Source: JAADHI01 sp964451325
Lineage (GTDB): Bacteria; Nitrospirota; Nitrospiria; SBBL01; JAADHI01
Assembly (NCBI GenBank): GCA_964451325.1
Contig: CAYVHO010000001.1
Location: 186,001 to 250,000 of the forward strand
Direction: 5' to 3'
DNA: 64,000 nucleotides
Positions 24,633 through 32,673 of the stretch are shown one piece after another. The stretch's first letter is position 1; each line of letters begins with the position of its first letter. The translations under genes and the position numbers were made by a program. The notes under the pieces were generated by a model. The model was not told the origin of the DNA. It saw only the letters and a list, made by a program, of their open reading frames with translations, and did not search any database.

Positions 24633-25991
24633 GTGACGCAATTTTTATGCTCTTTTAAATACATCCTGGTTTTTATTGTCTTCTTTTTGCCTTCTGCCTT
24701 TTTAAGTTCTGTCTCTGCAAAGCTTCTTCCCGAAGGGCTTGAGTTGGATCATTTTATTCAGCAGGAGACGGCTTATCGTGTCGGCGCTGCACCCGCTTTT
24801 ACGAAGTTATTTACTTTTTATCAGTTGGAAGCCCGTTACCGTTATTCTTATGATCTTCGTTTTACGGCGATTGCACGTATTGCCTATGAGCCGATTTACG
24901 ACTTGCAAAATTTGACAAAAACCAATCCTTTTCAAGACCGTTTTGTATCGAGTAGCCCTGGCGTGGTGGAAGATACGGATGCGTTTGATGCCAATTTTCG
25001 TGAGTTCTATGGTGATTTTTCCCTTGAAAATACGGATCTGCGTATCGGCAAACAAATTATCCGCTGGGGTGTGATTGAAGGGTTTCGCATTACGGATGAA
25101 TTAAATCCCCTAGACTTCAGTGAATTTATTTTACGGGAATTGACGGATAGATATATTCCGCTTTGGATGTTGAAGGTCGATCATTATTTCGAAAAATCGA
25201 CCCTGCAATTTGTTTGGATTCCCCAGCTTGTGTTTCACCAACCTGCCGCAGCCGGGACGGAGTTTGAGCAATTTCAGAAACCGCCTGGTCTGGAAACCCC
25301 TACGAAGACTTTTGGGCACACGGAGCTTGGTCTTCGTTTTTCAAAAAATTTAGCAGGGTTTGATCTGGCTTTTACTTATTTTGATGGATGGGATGATTTT
25401 CCGACGGCTTCGCAAACACTTTTTGGTTTTGGCGGTGGTGGCGGTGGCGGGGCCTCAACGACCCCGACACGTTATCACCGGATTCGAACCTTTGGTTTGG
25501 CATTTACAAAAAATTTGGGAAATGAACTCATCAAAGGGGAGTTTGCTTATGTCTATGGTCGCGCTTTTGGTACCTTTGCCTCCGCCACAGAAACAGAGCT
25601 TGTCCGTCCCCAGGTGAAATATGCGGTCGGTTGGGATACACGTGCACCTTGGGGTGTGGAAACTTTTTTTCAGTTTTCTCAGCAATGGATTCAAAATCAT
25701 AAAGAAGAAATTATTGCGGATGAACTCGACTCCGGTGCGAGTATCACGCTGAGAAAGACCTTGATGAATGAGCGACTACTTTTTAAAATCCTGGCGATTT
25801 ATATCCTTAATGATGAAGAGGTTCTCATTCGCCCCCGTGTGAATTATCGTTGGAATGATCACCTTCTGTTGTCTGTCGGGGCCGATATTTTTGAAGGCAA
25901 GGAGGGTGACATTCAACAGGATGATTTTCGTTTTATTGGCTTTTTTGACAAAAATGACCGAATTTACACTGAGCTGCGTTACAGTTTTTAA
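24633..25991 (+). CDS. DUF1302-type outer-membrane beta-barrel protein
   Basis: 452 residues from a GTG start with a GGA Shine-Dalgarno. Signal peptide (about 1-29), then alternating aromatic strands ending in LRYSF-like YTELRYSF, the classic C-terminal Phe of outer-membrane barrels. The block DLRIGKQIIRWGVIEGFRITDELNPLDFSEF is typical of DUF1302 proteins; only part is quoted, the key is KQIIRWG followed by ITDELNPLD. A run of seven to eight glycines (GGGGGGG near residue 270) is an unusual low-complexity loop. Presumably a porin-like or hydrophobic-substrate channel; substrate unknown. Confidence 0.78.
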   Translation: MTQFLCSFKYILVFIVFFLPSAFLSSVSAKLLPEGLELDHFIQQETAYRVGAAPAFTKLFTFYQLEARYRYSYDLRFTAIARIAYEPIYDLQNLTKTNPFQDRFVSSSPGVVEDTDAFDANFREFYGDFSLENTDLRIGKQIIRWGVIEGFRITDELNPLDFSEFILRELTDRYIPLWMLKVDHYFEKSTLQFVWIPQLVFHQPAAAGTEFEQFQKPPGLETPTKTFGHTELGLRFSKNLAGFDLAFTYFDGWDDFPTASQTLFGFGGGGGGGASTTPTRYHRIRTFGLAFTKNLGNELIKGEFAYVYGRAFGTFASATETELVRPQVKYAVGWDTRAPWGVETFFQFSQQWIQNHKEEIIADELDSGASITLRKTLMNERLLFKILAIYILNDEEVLIRPRVNYRWNDHLLLSVGADIFEGKEGDIQQDDFRFIGFFDKNDRIYTELRYSF

Positions 25992-25993
25992 TA

Positions 25994-26022
25994 TTGACAG
26001 CAGGAGGTGAATTCTGTAGAAT
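25994..26022 (+). promoter_or_regulatory. sigma-70-type promoter of the rplU operon
   Basis: Perfect -35 TTGACA (25994-25999), 17-base spacer and -10 TAGAAT (26017-26022), 50 bases upstream of the rplU ATG. One mismatch to consensus overall, so probably strong. Confidence 0.75.
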
Positions 26023-26071
26023 TTCGTCCTTTGTGGATTGCCTTGTCTGGGTTTTTGTGAGGAGAGTTAGG

Positions 26072-26386
26072 ATGCGTGCAGTAATGGAAGCAGGAGGACG
26101 GCAGATTCGGGTGTCGGCCGGAGATATCATTGATGTCGAAAAATATGATGCCAAAGTAGGCGATTCGCTGACCTTTCAGTCCGTGCTTTTTTTGCAGGAT
26201 GAAAATGGCGTAACTGTTGACCCTGAGGTCTTGAAAAATGTGAAGGTCATTGGGGAAGTGCTTGAGCAGGGCCGTGGAAAAAAAATCATTGTTTTTAAAA
26301 AGAAGCGACGGAAGAACTACCGTAAGAGCCGAGGACACAGACAGGCCTTTACACGTCTCAAAATCTCGGAAATCGTAAAGGAGTAA
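26072..26386 (+). CDS. rplU: 50S ribosomal protein L21
   Basis: 104 residues from ATG 26072 (GAGGAGAG Shine-Dalgarno region). MRAVMEAGGRQIRVSAGDIIDVEKY is the L21 N-terminus; the C-terminal KKIIVFKKKRRKNYRKSRGHRQ is the rRNA-binding basic loop, and FTRLKISEI the end. First gene of the rplU-rpmA-obg operon; rpmA follows after 3 bases. A frame open further upstream (from 25994) is not part of the protein. Confidence 0.97.
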   Translation: MRAVMEAGGRQIRVSAGDIIDVEKYDAKVGDSLTFQSVLFLQDENGVTVDPEVLKNVKVIGEVLEQGRGKKIIVFKKKRRKNYRKSRGHRQAFTRLKISEIVKE

Positions 26387-26389
26387 GCT

Positions 26390-26650
26390 ATGGCCCATAA
26401 AAAAGGGGTTGGTTCATCTCGAAATGGCCGTGACAGTAACGCGCAGCGTCTGGGTGTGAAACGCTTTGGTGGAGAACACGTGCTGGCAGGAAACATTCTC
26501 GTGCGGCAAAGAGGCACTAAAATTCATCCTGGCACAAACGTCGGTATTGGAAAAGATGATACGCTTTTTGCGAAGATCACGGGTGTTGTGAAATTTGAAC
26601 GCTACCGGCGAGACAAAAAACAGGTTTCTATTTACCCTCCCACTGTTTAA
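26390..26650 (+). CDS. rpmA: 50S ribosomal protein L27
   Basis: 86 residues, starting MAHKKGVGSSRNGRDSNAQRLGVK, the conserved N-terminal extension that reaches the peptidyl transferase centre. There is no cleavable N-terminal prepeptide of the Firmicutes type. GGEHVLAGNILVRQRGTKIHPG and the basic C-terminus are as expected. Shine-Dalgarno AAGGAG lies in the end of rplU. Confidence 0.97.
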   Translation: MAHKKGVGSSRNGRDSNAQRLGVKRFGGEHVLAGNILVRQRGTKIHPGTNVGIGKDDTLFAKITGVVKFERYRRDKKQVSIYPPTV

Positions 26651-26685
26651 AATCCCTGACCTTATCTTTTCCTTACCCTCTTAAA

Positions 26686-26702
26686 GCAGGTACTTAACCT
26701 GC
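26686..26702 (+). promoter_or_regulatory. hairpin between rpmA and obg
   Basis: GCAGGT-ACTTA-ACCTGC, a perfect 6-bp stem without a following T-run. It lies in the 85-base gap of the operon; an mRNA-processing or attenuation role is inference. Confidence 0.3.
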
Positions 26703-26735
26703 GTTGGCGGCGTCCTCGGAGGGTTTTACCACACC

Positions 26736-27794
26736 ATGTTTGTTGATCAAGTTAAAATATATGTCGAGGCTGGCGCTGGCGGCGATGGTTGTGTCAGCTT
26801 TCGACGTGAGAAATTTGTCCCCCAGGGTGGGCCGGATGGCGGCGATGGTGGCAAGGGCGGTGACATCATTTTTGAGGTCGATGCTCAGCTTTCGACCTTG
26901 GTCGATTTACGTTACCAGCAGCATTATGTCGTTAAACACGGTGGTCATGGCAGTGGTCACAATTCTTCAGGTCGCGGTAGCGAAGACCGTGTGATTGCGG
27001 TTCCCGTGGGGACTTTGGTGCGTGACTTTGGGTCAGGAGAAATTCTGGGTGACCTCGTGACGCCGGGCCAACGCATGGTGGCTGCAAAGGGCGGCAAGGG
27101 TGGCCGAGGTAATTCGCGATTTAAGACGGCTGTTCGTCAGGCCCCTGTTGATGCGGAGCCGGGTGTGCCGGGTGTGTCGCGTTGGCTGACTTTAGAGTTA
27201 AAATTACTGGCCGATGTGGGTTTGGTGGGTTTTCCCAATGCGGGAAAATCTTCTCTGATGGCGGCAATGACACGGGCGCATCCAAAAATAGGGGCCTATC
27301 CGTTTACGACTTTACATCCCAATCTAGGGGTTGCGACCTGGCATGATGCCAAAAGGCGGGCCTTTCATATGACGGTGGCCGATGTGCCGGGTTTGATCGA
27401 AGGCGCGCATGAAGGCAAAGGCCTCGGTATTCGTTTTTTAAAACATTTGGAACGTACAACGGTATTGCTGCATTTGGTGGATGTTTCGGTGATGGCGCTG
27501 GATGACCCGGTGGCCGATTTCGAAATCATTCGAGATGAGATTTTACAATACGCCGAAAAAATGGCTCAAAAACCATTTTTTGTTGCGGCGACAAAGATTG
27601 ATATCGTCGAAGACGGTGAAAAGCTCGCGCAGTTACGTGTTTATTGTGATAAAAAGCAGATCCCTTTTTTTGAGGTTTCTTCCGCAAGTACGATAGGCAT
27701 CCAATCTCTCATTCGCACAGTAGGGCTTGCGATTATGGCATACAGGAAAGAGCAGGCCATGCTTTTAAAATCAGCGGCAGATGAGGTCTCTTAA
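26736..27794 (+). CDS. obg: GTPase Obg/CgtA
   Basis: Ribosome-associated GTPase for 50S assembly, 352 residues. The Obg glycine-rich N-terminal domain (1-158: MFVDQVKIYVEAGAGGDGC, GGPDGGDGGKGGDI) is followed by the G domain: G1 GFPNAGKSS, G2/G3 PFTTLHPNLGV and DVPGLIEGAHEGKGLG, G4 ATKID, G5 VSSAS. There is no OCT C-terminal extension. Located in the classic rplU-rpmA-obg order. The stop TAA shares its last base with the ATG of proB. Confidence 0.97.
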   Translation: MFVDQVKIYVEAGAGGDGCVSFRREKFVPQGGPDGGDGGKGGDIIFEVDAQLSTLVDLRYQQHYVVKHGGHGSGHNSSGRGSEDRVIAVPVGTLVRDFGSGEILGDLVTPGQRMVAAKGGKGGRGNSRFKTAVRQAPVDAEPGVPGVSRWLTLELKLLADVGLVGFPNAGKSSLMAAMTRAHPKIGAYPFTTLHPNLGVATWHDAKRRAFHMTVADVPGLIEGAHEGKGLGIRFLKHLERTTVLLHLVDVSVMALDDPVADFEIIRDEILQYAEKMAQKPFFVAATKIDIVEDGEKLAQLRVYCDKKQIPFFEVSSASTIGIQSLIRTVGLAIMAYRKEQAMLLKSAADEVS

Positions 27795-28933
27795 TGTCGT
27801 CTCAGCGTCCGGATCTGCATAAAAATAAACGCATTGTCATTAAAATCGGGAGCAGTGTCATTGCCTCTCGTGATAAAGGTTTGAACGAGGCCCGTTTATC
27901 TGAAATCGCCTCAGAAATGGCCTTGTTACGCGATGCCGGACATGAGCTGCTGCTCGTGTCTTCAGGCGCGGTGCTTTGTGGTGCGGAAAAATTGGGGCTT
28001 TCGCAGCTGCCAAAAAGTATTCCGATGAAACAGGCTGCCGCGGCGGTGGGGCAAAGTCGCTTGATGTGGGCCTATGAACGTCTTTTTTCGCAGTATAAAT
28101 TTCAGGTCGCTCAAATTCTTTTGACACACGACGGCATTACCAATCGAAGACGGTTTATCAATGCACGAAATACCCTAATGACCCTGCTTGAACATCAGGT
28201 TTTGCCCATTATCAATGAAAATGACACGGTGACCGTGGATGAAATCAAGATGGGAGACAATGATAATTTGGCTGCCCAGGTGGCACATCTTGTGGATGCA
28301 TCGCTTTTGATTGTCTTTTCGGATGTGGATGGGCTTTATTCTGAAGATCCGAGACATAACCGTGCTGCAAAACAATTGACCCTGGTTTCGGCTGTGACGG
28401 ATGAAATTGAGGCCATGGCAGGTGGCACCAATCAGCGTGGTGGCACTGGGGGCATGCTCACAAAGGTGCAGATGGCGCGTAAGGTTGCAGCCTACGGTGT
28501 GACAACCCTTGTTTTGAATGGGGTCATACCGGGTTTGATGCAAAGAGCCTTTGCAGGCGAAGATTTAGGCACGCTTTTTTTGCCGGAACAAACCCGGCGT
28601 TCCTCCCGAAAACATTGGATTGCGTCTTCCTTGAAACCCAAAGGGGAGCTTCTTTTAGATTTGGGGGCCGTTGGGGCCCTTACTCAAAAAGGGCGCTCTT
28701 TGCTGCCTTCTGGCATTTCTGCTGTTGATGGCGATTTTGAGGTGGGAGATGCCCTGCGTTGTCTGTCCCCGGAGCACAAGGTGGTGGCAATCGGCTTGAC
28801 GAATTATAATGCTTTTGAGATGATGAAAATCAAGGGGCATCGTTCCACCCAGATCGAAGAATTACTGGGGTATAAAGGGGCCGACGAGGTCATTCATCGC
28901 GACAATCTGGTGGTATTTAATGACATTGTTTGA
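27794..28933 (+). CDS. proB: glutamate 5-kinase
   Basis: First step of proline synthesis, phosphorylating glutamate. Amino-acid-kinase domain (about 1-260: RIVIKIGSSVIA, LLVSSGAVLCG, NENDTVTVDEIKMGDND, SDVDGLYSEDPR, GTGGMLTKVQMA) plus a C-terminal PUA domain (about 285-370: GELLLDLGAVGAL, LLPSGISAVDGDFEVGDA). 379 residues, full length. Coupled to obg by TAATG and overlapping proA by 14 bases. Confidence 0.97.
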   Translation: MSSQRPDLHKNKRIVIKIGSSVIASRDKGLNEARLSEIASEMALLRDAGHELLLVSSGAVLCGAEKLGLSQLPKSIPMKQAAAAVGQSRLMWAYERLFSQYKFQVAQILLTHDGITNRRRFINARNTLMTLLEHQVLPIINENDTVTVDEIKMGDNDNLAAQVAHLVDASLLIVFSDVDGLYSEDPRHNRAAKQLTLVSAVTDEIEAMAGGTNQRGGTGGMLTKVQMARKVAAYGVTTLVLNGVIPGLMQRAFAGEDLGTLFLPEQTRRSSRKHWIASSLKPKGELLLDLGAVGALTQKGRSLLPSGISAVDGDFEVGDALRCLSPEHKVVAIGLTNYNAFEMMKIKGHRSTQIEELLGYKGADEVIHRDNLVVFNDIV

Positions 28934-30188
28934 AGATATTTTAGCGGAAACCCAGCAGACAAAAGCTGCTTCACGTTTGCTCGCAAAACTTCCGAGTGCG
29001 GTCAAAAACCGGGCCTTGCTGCAAATGGCGGATGCCTTAATTGCTGCTTCGGATTTTTTGGTGACTGAAAATGAAAAAGATCTCGAAGCGGGCAAAAAAA
29101 AAGGTCTGACCGGGCCACTCTTAGAACGTCTGACTTTAACGCCGAAAGGCATCGCAGCAATGTCCGAAGGCTTAAGGCAAGTGGCTGCTTTGCCTGATCC
29201 CGTGGGTGAAATCCTGGGGATGAAACGGCTCGAAAATGGCCTGCAAGTCGGGCAGATGCGTGGCCCTATCGGAGTCATTGGGATCATTTACGAATCCCGG
29301 CCCAACGTCACGGCGGATGTTGCAGGCCTCTGCATTAAATCCGGCAATGGCGTTATTTTACGCGGCGGCTCCGAAGCCATTTATTCCAATACCGCCATCG
29401 CAAAAATTTTAGAAGAAGCTGGAGAAGCCGCAGGTTTGCCTGCTCGTGTGGTGAATCTCATCAAAACGACGGATCGGCAGGCCATTTATGAATTACTCAA
29501 AATGCAGCATACGGTCGATTTAATCATCCCAAGAGGGGGTGAAGGACTCATTCGCACCGTCGTCGAACATTCCAAAATTCCGGTCATGAAACACGATAAA
29601 GGTGTTTGCCATACTTATATTGACGAATCCGCGGATATTGAAATGGCTGAAGAAATTGCGCTCAATGCAAAAGTCCAGCGGCCTTCTGTTTGTAATACGA
29701 TGGAAACGCTTCTTGTGCATGCCTCGCTTGCTTCTGCTTTTTTGCCGCGATTTGCAAAGCGTTTGCAAACTGCGGGTGGAACCATTCACGGATGTAAACA
29801 AACGGTGGCCTTGCTTCAGGGCGAAATAGACGCCTTGTCTCCGGCAGAAGAAGCCGATTGGCATGCCGAATATCTTGACCTCAGGCTTGCAGTTAAAATT
29901 GTGGCGTCTATGGAAGAGGCCATGCAACATATTGTTGATTATGGTTCTGAACATTCTGAAGCGATTGTCACCCGAGATCATCCCCGCGCCATGCGTTTTT
30001 TGAATGAAGTGGATGCTTCCGCTGTTTTTATTAACAGCTCCACACGATTTAACGATGGGTTTCAATTGGGACTCGGTGCTGAAATGGGAATATCCACCAG
30101 CCGTATTCATGCCCGTGGCCCGATGGGACTCACGGCCCTAACGACCGCAAAATTTATTGTTTTGGGGGATGGCCAGGTGAGGTCTTAA
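28920..30188 (+). CDS. proA: gamma-glutamyl phosphate reductase
   Basis: Second step of proline synthesis; NADPH-dependent reduction of glutamyl-5-phosphate to the semialdehyde. 422 residues. Aldehyde-dehydrogenase fold with RGPIGVIGIIYESRPNVT, ILRGGSEAIYSN, DLIIPRGGEGLIR, catalytic Cys in QRPSVCNTMETLL, and the C-terminal GLGAEMGISTSRIHARGPMGL. Starts inside the end of proB, so the two enzymes that pass an unstable intermediate are co-translated. Confidence 0.97.
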   Translation: MTLFEDILAETQQTKAASRLLAKLPSAVKNRALLQMADALIAASDFLVTENEKDLEAGKKKGLTGPLLERLTLTPKGIAAMSEGLRQVAALPDPVGEILGMKRLENGLQVGQMRGPIGVIGIIYESRPNVTADVAGLCIKSGNGVILRGGSEAIYSNTAIAKILEEAGEAAGLPARVVNLIKTTDRQAIYELLKMQHTVDLIIPRGGEGLIRTVVEHSKIPVMKHDKGVCHTYIDESADIEMAEEIALNAKVQRPSVCNTMETLLVHASLASAFLPRFAKRLQTAGGTIHGCKQTVALLQGEIDALSPAEEADWHAEYLDLRLAVKIVASMEEAMQHIVDYGSEHSEAIVTRDHPRAMRFLNEVDASAVFINSSTRFNDGFQLGLGAEMGISTSRIHARGPMGLTALTTAKFIVLGDGQVRS

Positions 30189-30197
30189 TCCTCAAAT

Positions 30198-30881
30198 ATG
30201 TTAAAGCGGCGTATTGGTCTTTTCGGAGGGACTTTCAATCCCATCCATAATGGACATCTCCACATTGCAAACACCGTTTCAAAAAAACTTTCACTCACAC
30301 AAGTCCTTTTTATCCCGACTGGACATCCTCCCCATAAAGATCCAAGGCGGATTCTTGCCTCAGAAGATCGACTGAAAATGCTTTCTTTGGCACTTTCAGG
30401 CAATCCATCTTTTGTGGTGTGCGATGAAGAAGTTCGGCGCTCAGGTGTTTCTTACACCATCGACACCATTCGTATTTTGAAAAAAAAATATTTGGATGCG
30501 CGGCTTTTTTTTATTGTGGGTGTGGATGCTTTTGCTCAAATTGAGACTTGGAAAACACCAGCGCAACTTGTTCAGGTTTGTGATTTTGCTGTCATTTCTC
30601 GTCCTGGATTTCCCTTTTCAAAACTGCCTCAATTTGGCTCACTTGAAAAATTGGATCGTAGATGCCTTGATCAGTTAGATGCAGGCACCCTGGAAATTTA
30701 TCCCTTTGCCTTAAGCGATCAAACCCGATGTCATTTTTTGAATATCCCCCATTCTGAGATCTCTGCAAGTGATATCCGAGCCAAAATTACAGCGGCTAAA
30801 TCCTTGAAAAACCTCTTGCCTCACTCTGTACAGTCCTATATAATTGATCGTAACTTATACAAAGAGGTTGACCATTCCTAA
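30198..30881 (+). CDS. nadD: nicotinate-nucleotide adenylyltransferase
   Basis: Makes deamido-NAD from nicotinate mononucleotide and ATP. 227 residues. Nucleotidyltransferase motifs GLFGGTFNPIHNGHLHIA (HxGH), IPTGHPPHKDPR, FIVGVDAFAQIETWK, and the C-terminal SASDIRAKI (ISSTxIR-like). Lies 9 bases after proA. Confidence 0.96.
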   Translation: MLKRRIGLFGGTFNPIHNGHLHIANTVSKKLSLTQVLFIPTGHPPHKDPRRILASEDRLKMLSLALSGNPSFVVCDEEVRRSGVSYTIDTIRILKKKYLDARLFFIVGVDAFAQIETWKTPAQLVQVCDFAVISRPGFPFSKLPQFGSLEKLDRRCLDQLDAGTLEIYPFALSDQTRCHFLNIPHSEISASDIRAKITAAKSLKNLLPHSVQSYIIDRNLYKEVDHS

Positions 30882-31296
30882 CGATTTTAATGTGCGTTCA
30901 GAACATACGCGTGAAACGGACGCCAAAAGAACCGCCCTCCTCATTGCAGAAATTGCCCAATCCAAACATGCTGAAAAGATTGTTATTTTTCATGTGAGTG
31001 CGCTGACTTCGCTGGCGGATTTTTTTGTCATTTGTTCTGCGGAATCCCTACCTCAGATTCGTGCAATTTCCGAGGCCGTTGAAGGCACACTCTCCAAAGA
31101 AGGCCAACAACCCTTGGGGGTGGAGGGGCGTTCTGGCGGGGTTTGGACGCTTATGGACTATAGCGATGTCATTTTTCATATCTTTCAGGAAGAATCGCGT
31201 GAGTTTTATGGCCTGGATCGGCTTTGGGGCGATGCGCCTCAAATCATGCTTTCGCCCATCGCACTGGAAGCCGATTCTTTGGGGGATCAGGAGTAG
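30844..31296 (+). CDS. rsfS: ribosomal silencing factor RsfS
   Basis: Iojap/YbeB family; binds L14 and blocks subunit joining when nutrients are scarce. Core ALLIAEIAQSKHAEKIVIFHVS, LADFFVICSAESLPQIRAI, GVWTLMDYSDVIFHIFQEESREFYGLDRLWGDAP (key: LMDYSDVIFHIF). The start is ambiguous: TTG 30844 (used here, overlapping nadD), TTG 30868 and GTG 30892 are all in frame; the conserved domain starts just after the last one. Confidence 0.92.
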   Translation: MIVTYTKRLTIPNDFNVRSEHTRETDAKRTALLIAEIAQSKHAEKIVIFHVSALTSLADFFVICSAESLPQIRAISEAVEGTLSKEGQQPLGVEGRSGGVWTLMDYSDVIFHIFQEESREFYGLDRLWGDAPQIMLSPIALEADSLGDQE

Positions 31297-31305
31297 AGAG
31301 AGAAA

Positions 31306-32673
31306 ATGGCCCTTTTTATCCTCATCTTCTTTGTCTTGATGGCTGCTGCCGGTTGGTTGTCGACTCTCAATACTGGAAGTGTTGTTTTTTATTTAACACG
31401 TGACACTTCTTTTGATCTCTCCATTACCGCGCTCATTCTTTTTTCAACGGCCCTTGGCGGGATTGTTGTTATTATTTCTTTAGGGCTGCGTGAGATTAAA
31501 AACCTCTTTCTGAATTGGAAAGAAAGACGTGAAAAAAAACGCACTGCCCAGGTCGAGGTTTATTATACTGATGCGATCAATGCCTACCTGGCCAAGCGTT
31601 ATCGAGACGCGACCTCTGTTTTCAAAAAAATCTTATCGCTTGATCCCAATCACTACGACACCTTGTTGCGTCTCGGAAAAATCTATCGCATTGAACGTAA
31701 TTTTAACGAAGCCATCCGTCTGCATCGAAAAGCCCGTTCCCAGGATGATCAAAAAATTGAGGTGCTCTTGGCCCTCTCTCACGATTTACAAGATGCGGAA
31801 CGCTACGAAGAAGCCATGCAATTTTTAAAAGAAGTGATTGAGCTGGATGGAACCAATTTGACGGCCTTGCTTCAGTTACGTGATTTGAGTATCCAACTTC
31901 AGCAGTGGGACGCAGTCCATACGCTTCAGGAAAAAGTGCTTAAACTTCACCTCTCGGATGAAGATAAGAAGAAGGAAGAGATCACCCTCTTAGGGGTTAA
32001 ATATGAATTGGGGAAACAATGTCTACAAAAAGAAGACACCAGTACTGCAAGACGGCATTTTAAATCTGCGATTAAAACAGACCGGAGTTTTTTACCCGCT
32101 CATATTGGATTAGGCGATACCTATTTTTACGAAGGCAATACCAAGGTTGCGGCGGCCTTGCTTGAAAAGTCATTTGAAATGACCGGGGATTTAATTCTCC
32201 TGCTTCGTTTGGAAGACTTTTTTATCGAAACAGGGGAGCCAGACCGCATTCTAAAAATCTACCATCAGGCCATTCAAAATGATTTACAGAGTCTCGTGCT
32301 CAAGTTCTATCTCGGAAAACTCTATTACCGTTTGGAAATGATTGATGATGCCTTTGATACGCTCTCAGAGATTGAACCACATGTCGAGTCTTTTCCTGAT
32401 CTCCATAAAATTTTAGGCAATATTCATGTGAGACGTGGGGATCTGGCCTTTGCTGTGGAATCCTTTAAAAAGGGTTTAAAACTCAAAAATCGGGTCTTGA
32501 TTCCTTTTTATTGCAGCAATTGTGATTTTCATACCGTCGAGTGGTCAGGCCGCTGTGGACGGTGTGGACGCTGGAACAGCTATGTGGCAACCCCCATCTT
32601 GGTGGACAAAGCCGGCAATCGCGGTTTGGTGGTCTCTCCCTATAATGCGCCCATGGTGAAAGAACACAGCTAA
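31306..32673 (+). CDS. LapA-LapB-like fusion: membrane anchor, TPR array, rubredoxin-type zinc knuckle
   Basis: 455 residues. N-terminal pair of transmembrane helices with a LapA-like layout (FILIFFVLMAAAGWLSTLN, then ALILFSTALGGIVVIISLGL followed by a basic cytoplasmic stretch), a long TPR region (about 88-400: DAINAYLAKRYRDATSVFKKIL, LLRLGKIYRIERNFNEAIRL and further repeats), and a C-terminal four-cysteine rubredoxin-like knuckle YCSNCDF...GRCGRCGRWNSY, as in LapB/YciM. LapB controls LPS synthesis through FtsH-LpxC in E. coli. Here LapA and LapB features sit in one polypeptide. Ten bases after rsfS, TAATG-coupled to gpmI. Confidence 0.83.
   Translation: MALFILIFFVLMAAAGWLSTLNTGSVVFYLTRDTSFDLSITALILFSTALGGIVVIISLGLREIKNLFLNWKERREKKRTAQVEVYYTDAINAYLAKRYRDATSVFKKILSLDPNHYDTLLRLGKIYRIERNFNEAIRLHRKARSQDDQKIEVLLALSHDLQDAERYEEAMQFLKEVIELDGTNLTALLQLRDLSIQLQQWDAVHTLQEKVLKLHLSDEDKKKEEITLLGVKYELGKQCLQKEDTSTARRHFKSAIKTDRSFLPAHIGLGDTYFYEGNTKVAAALLEKSFEMTGDLILLLRLEDFFIETGEPDRILKIYHQAIQNDLQSLVLKFYLGKLYYRLEMIDDAFDTLSEIEPHVESFPDLHKILGNIHVRRGDLAFAVESFKKGLKLKNRVLIPFYCSNCDFHTVEWSGRCGRCGRWNSYVATPILVDKAGNRGLVVSPYNAPMVKEHS

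Noticed and set aside
25994..26071. N-terminal extension of L21
   Set aside because: It overlaps the promoter; L21 proteins start at MRAV-like sequence.
29520..30110. 196-residue open frame antisense to proA
   Set aside because: Shadow of a real gene; no start signal and no family resemblance.
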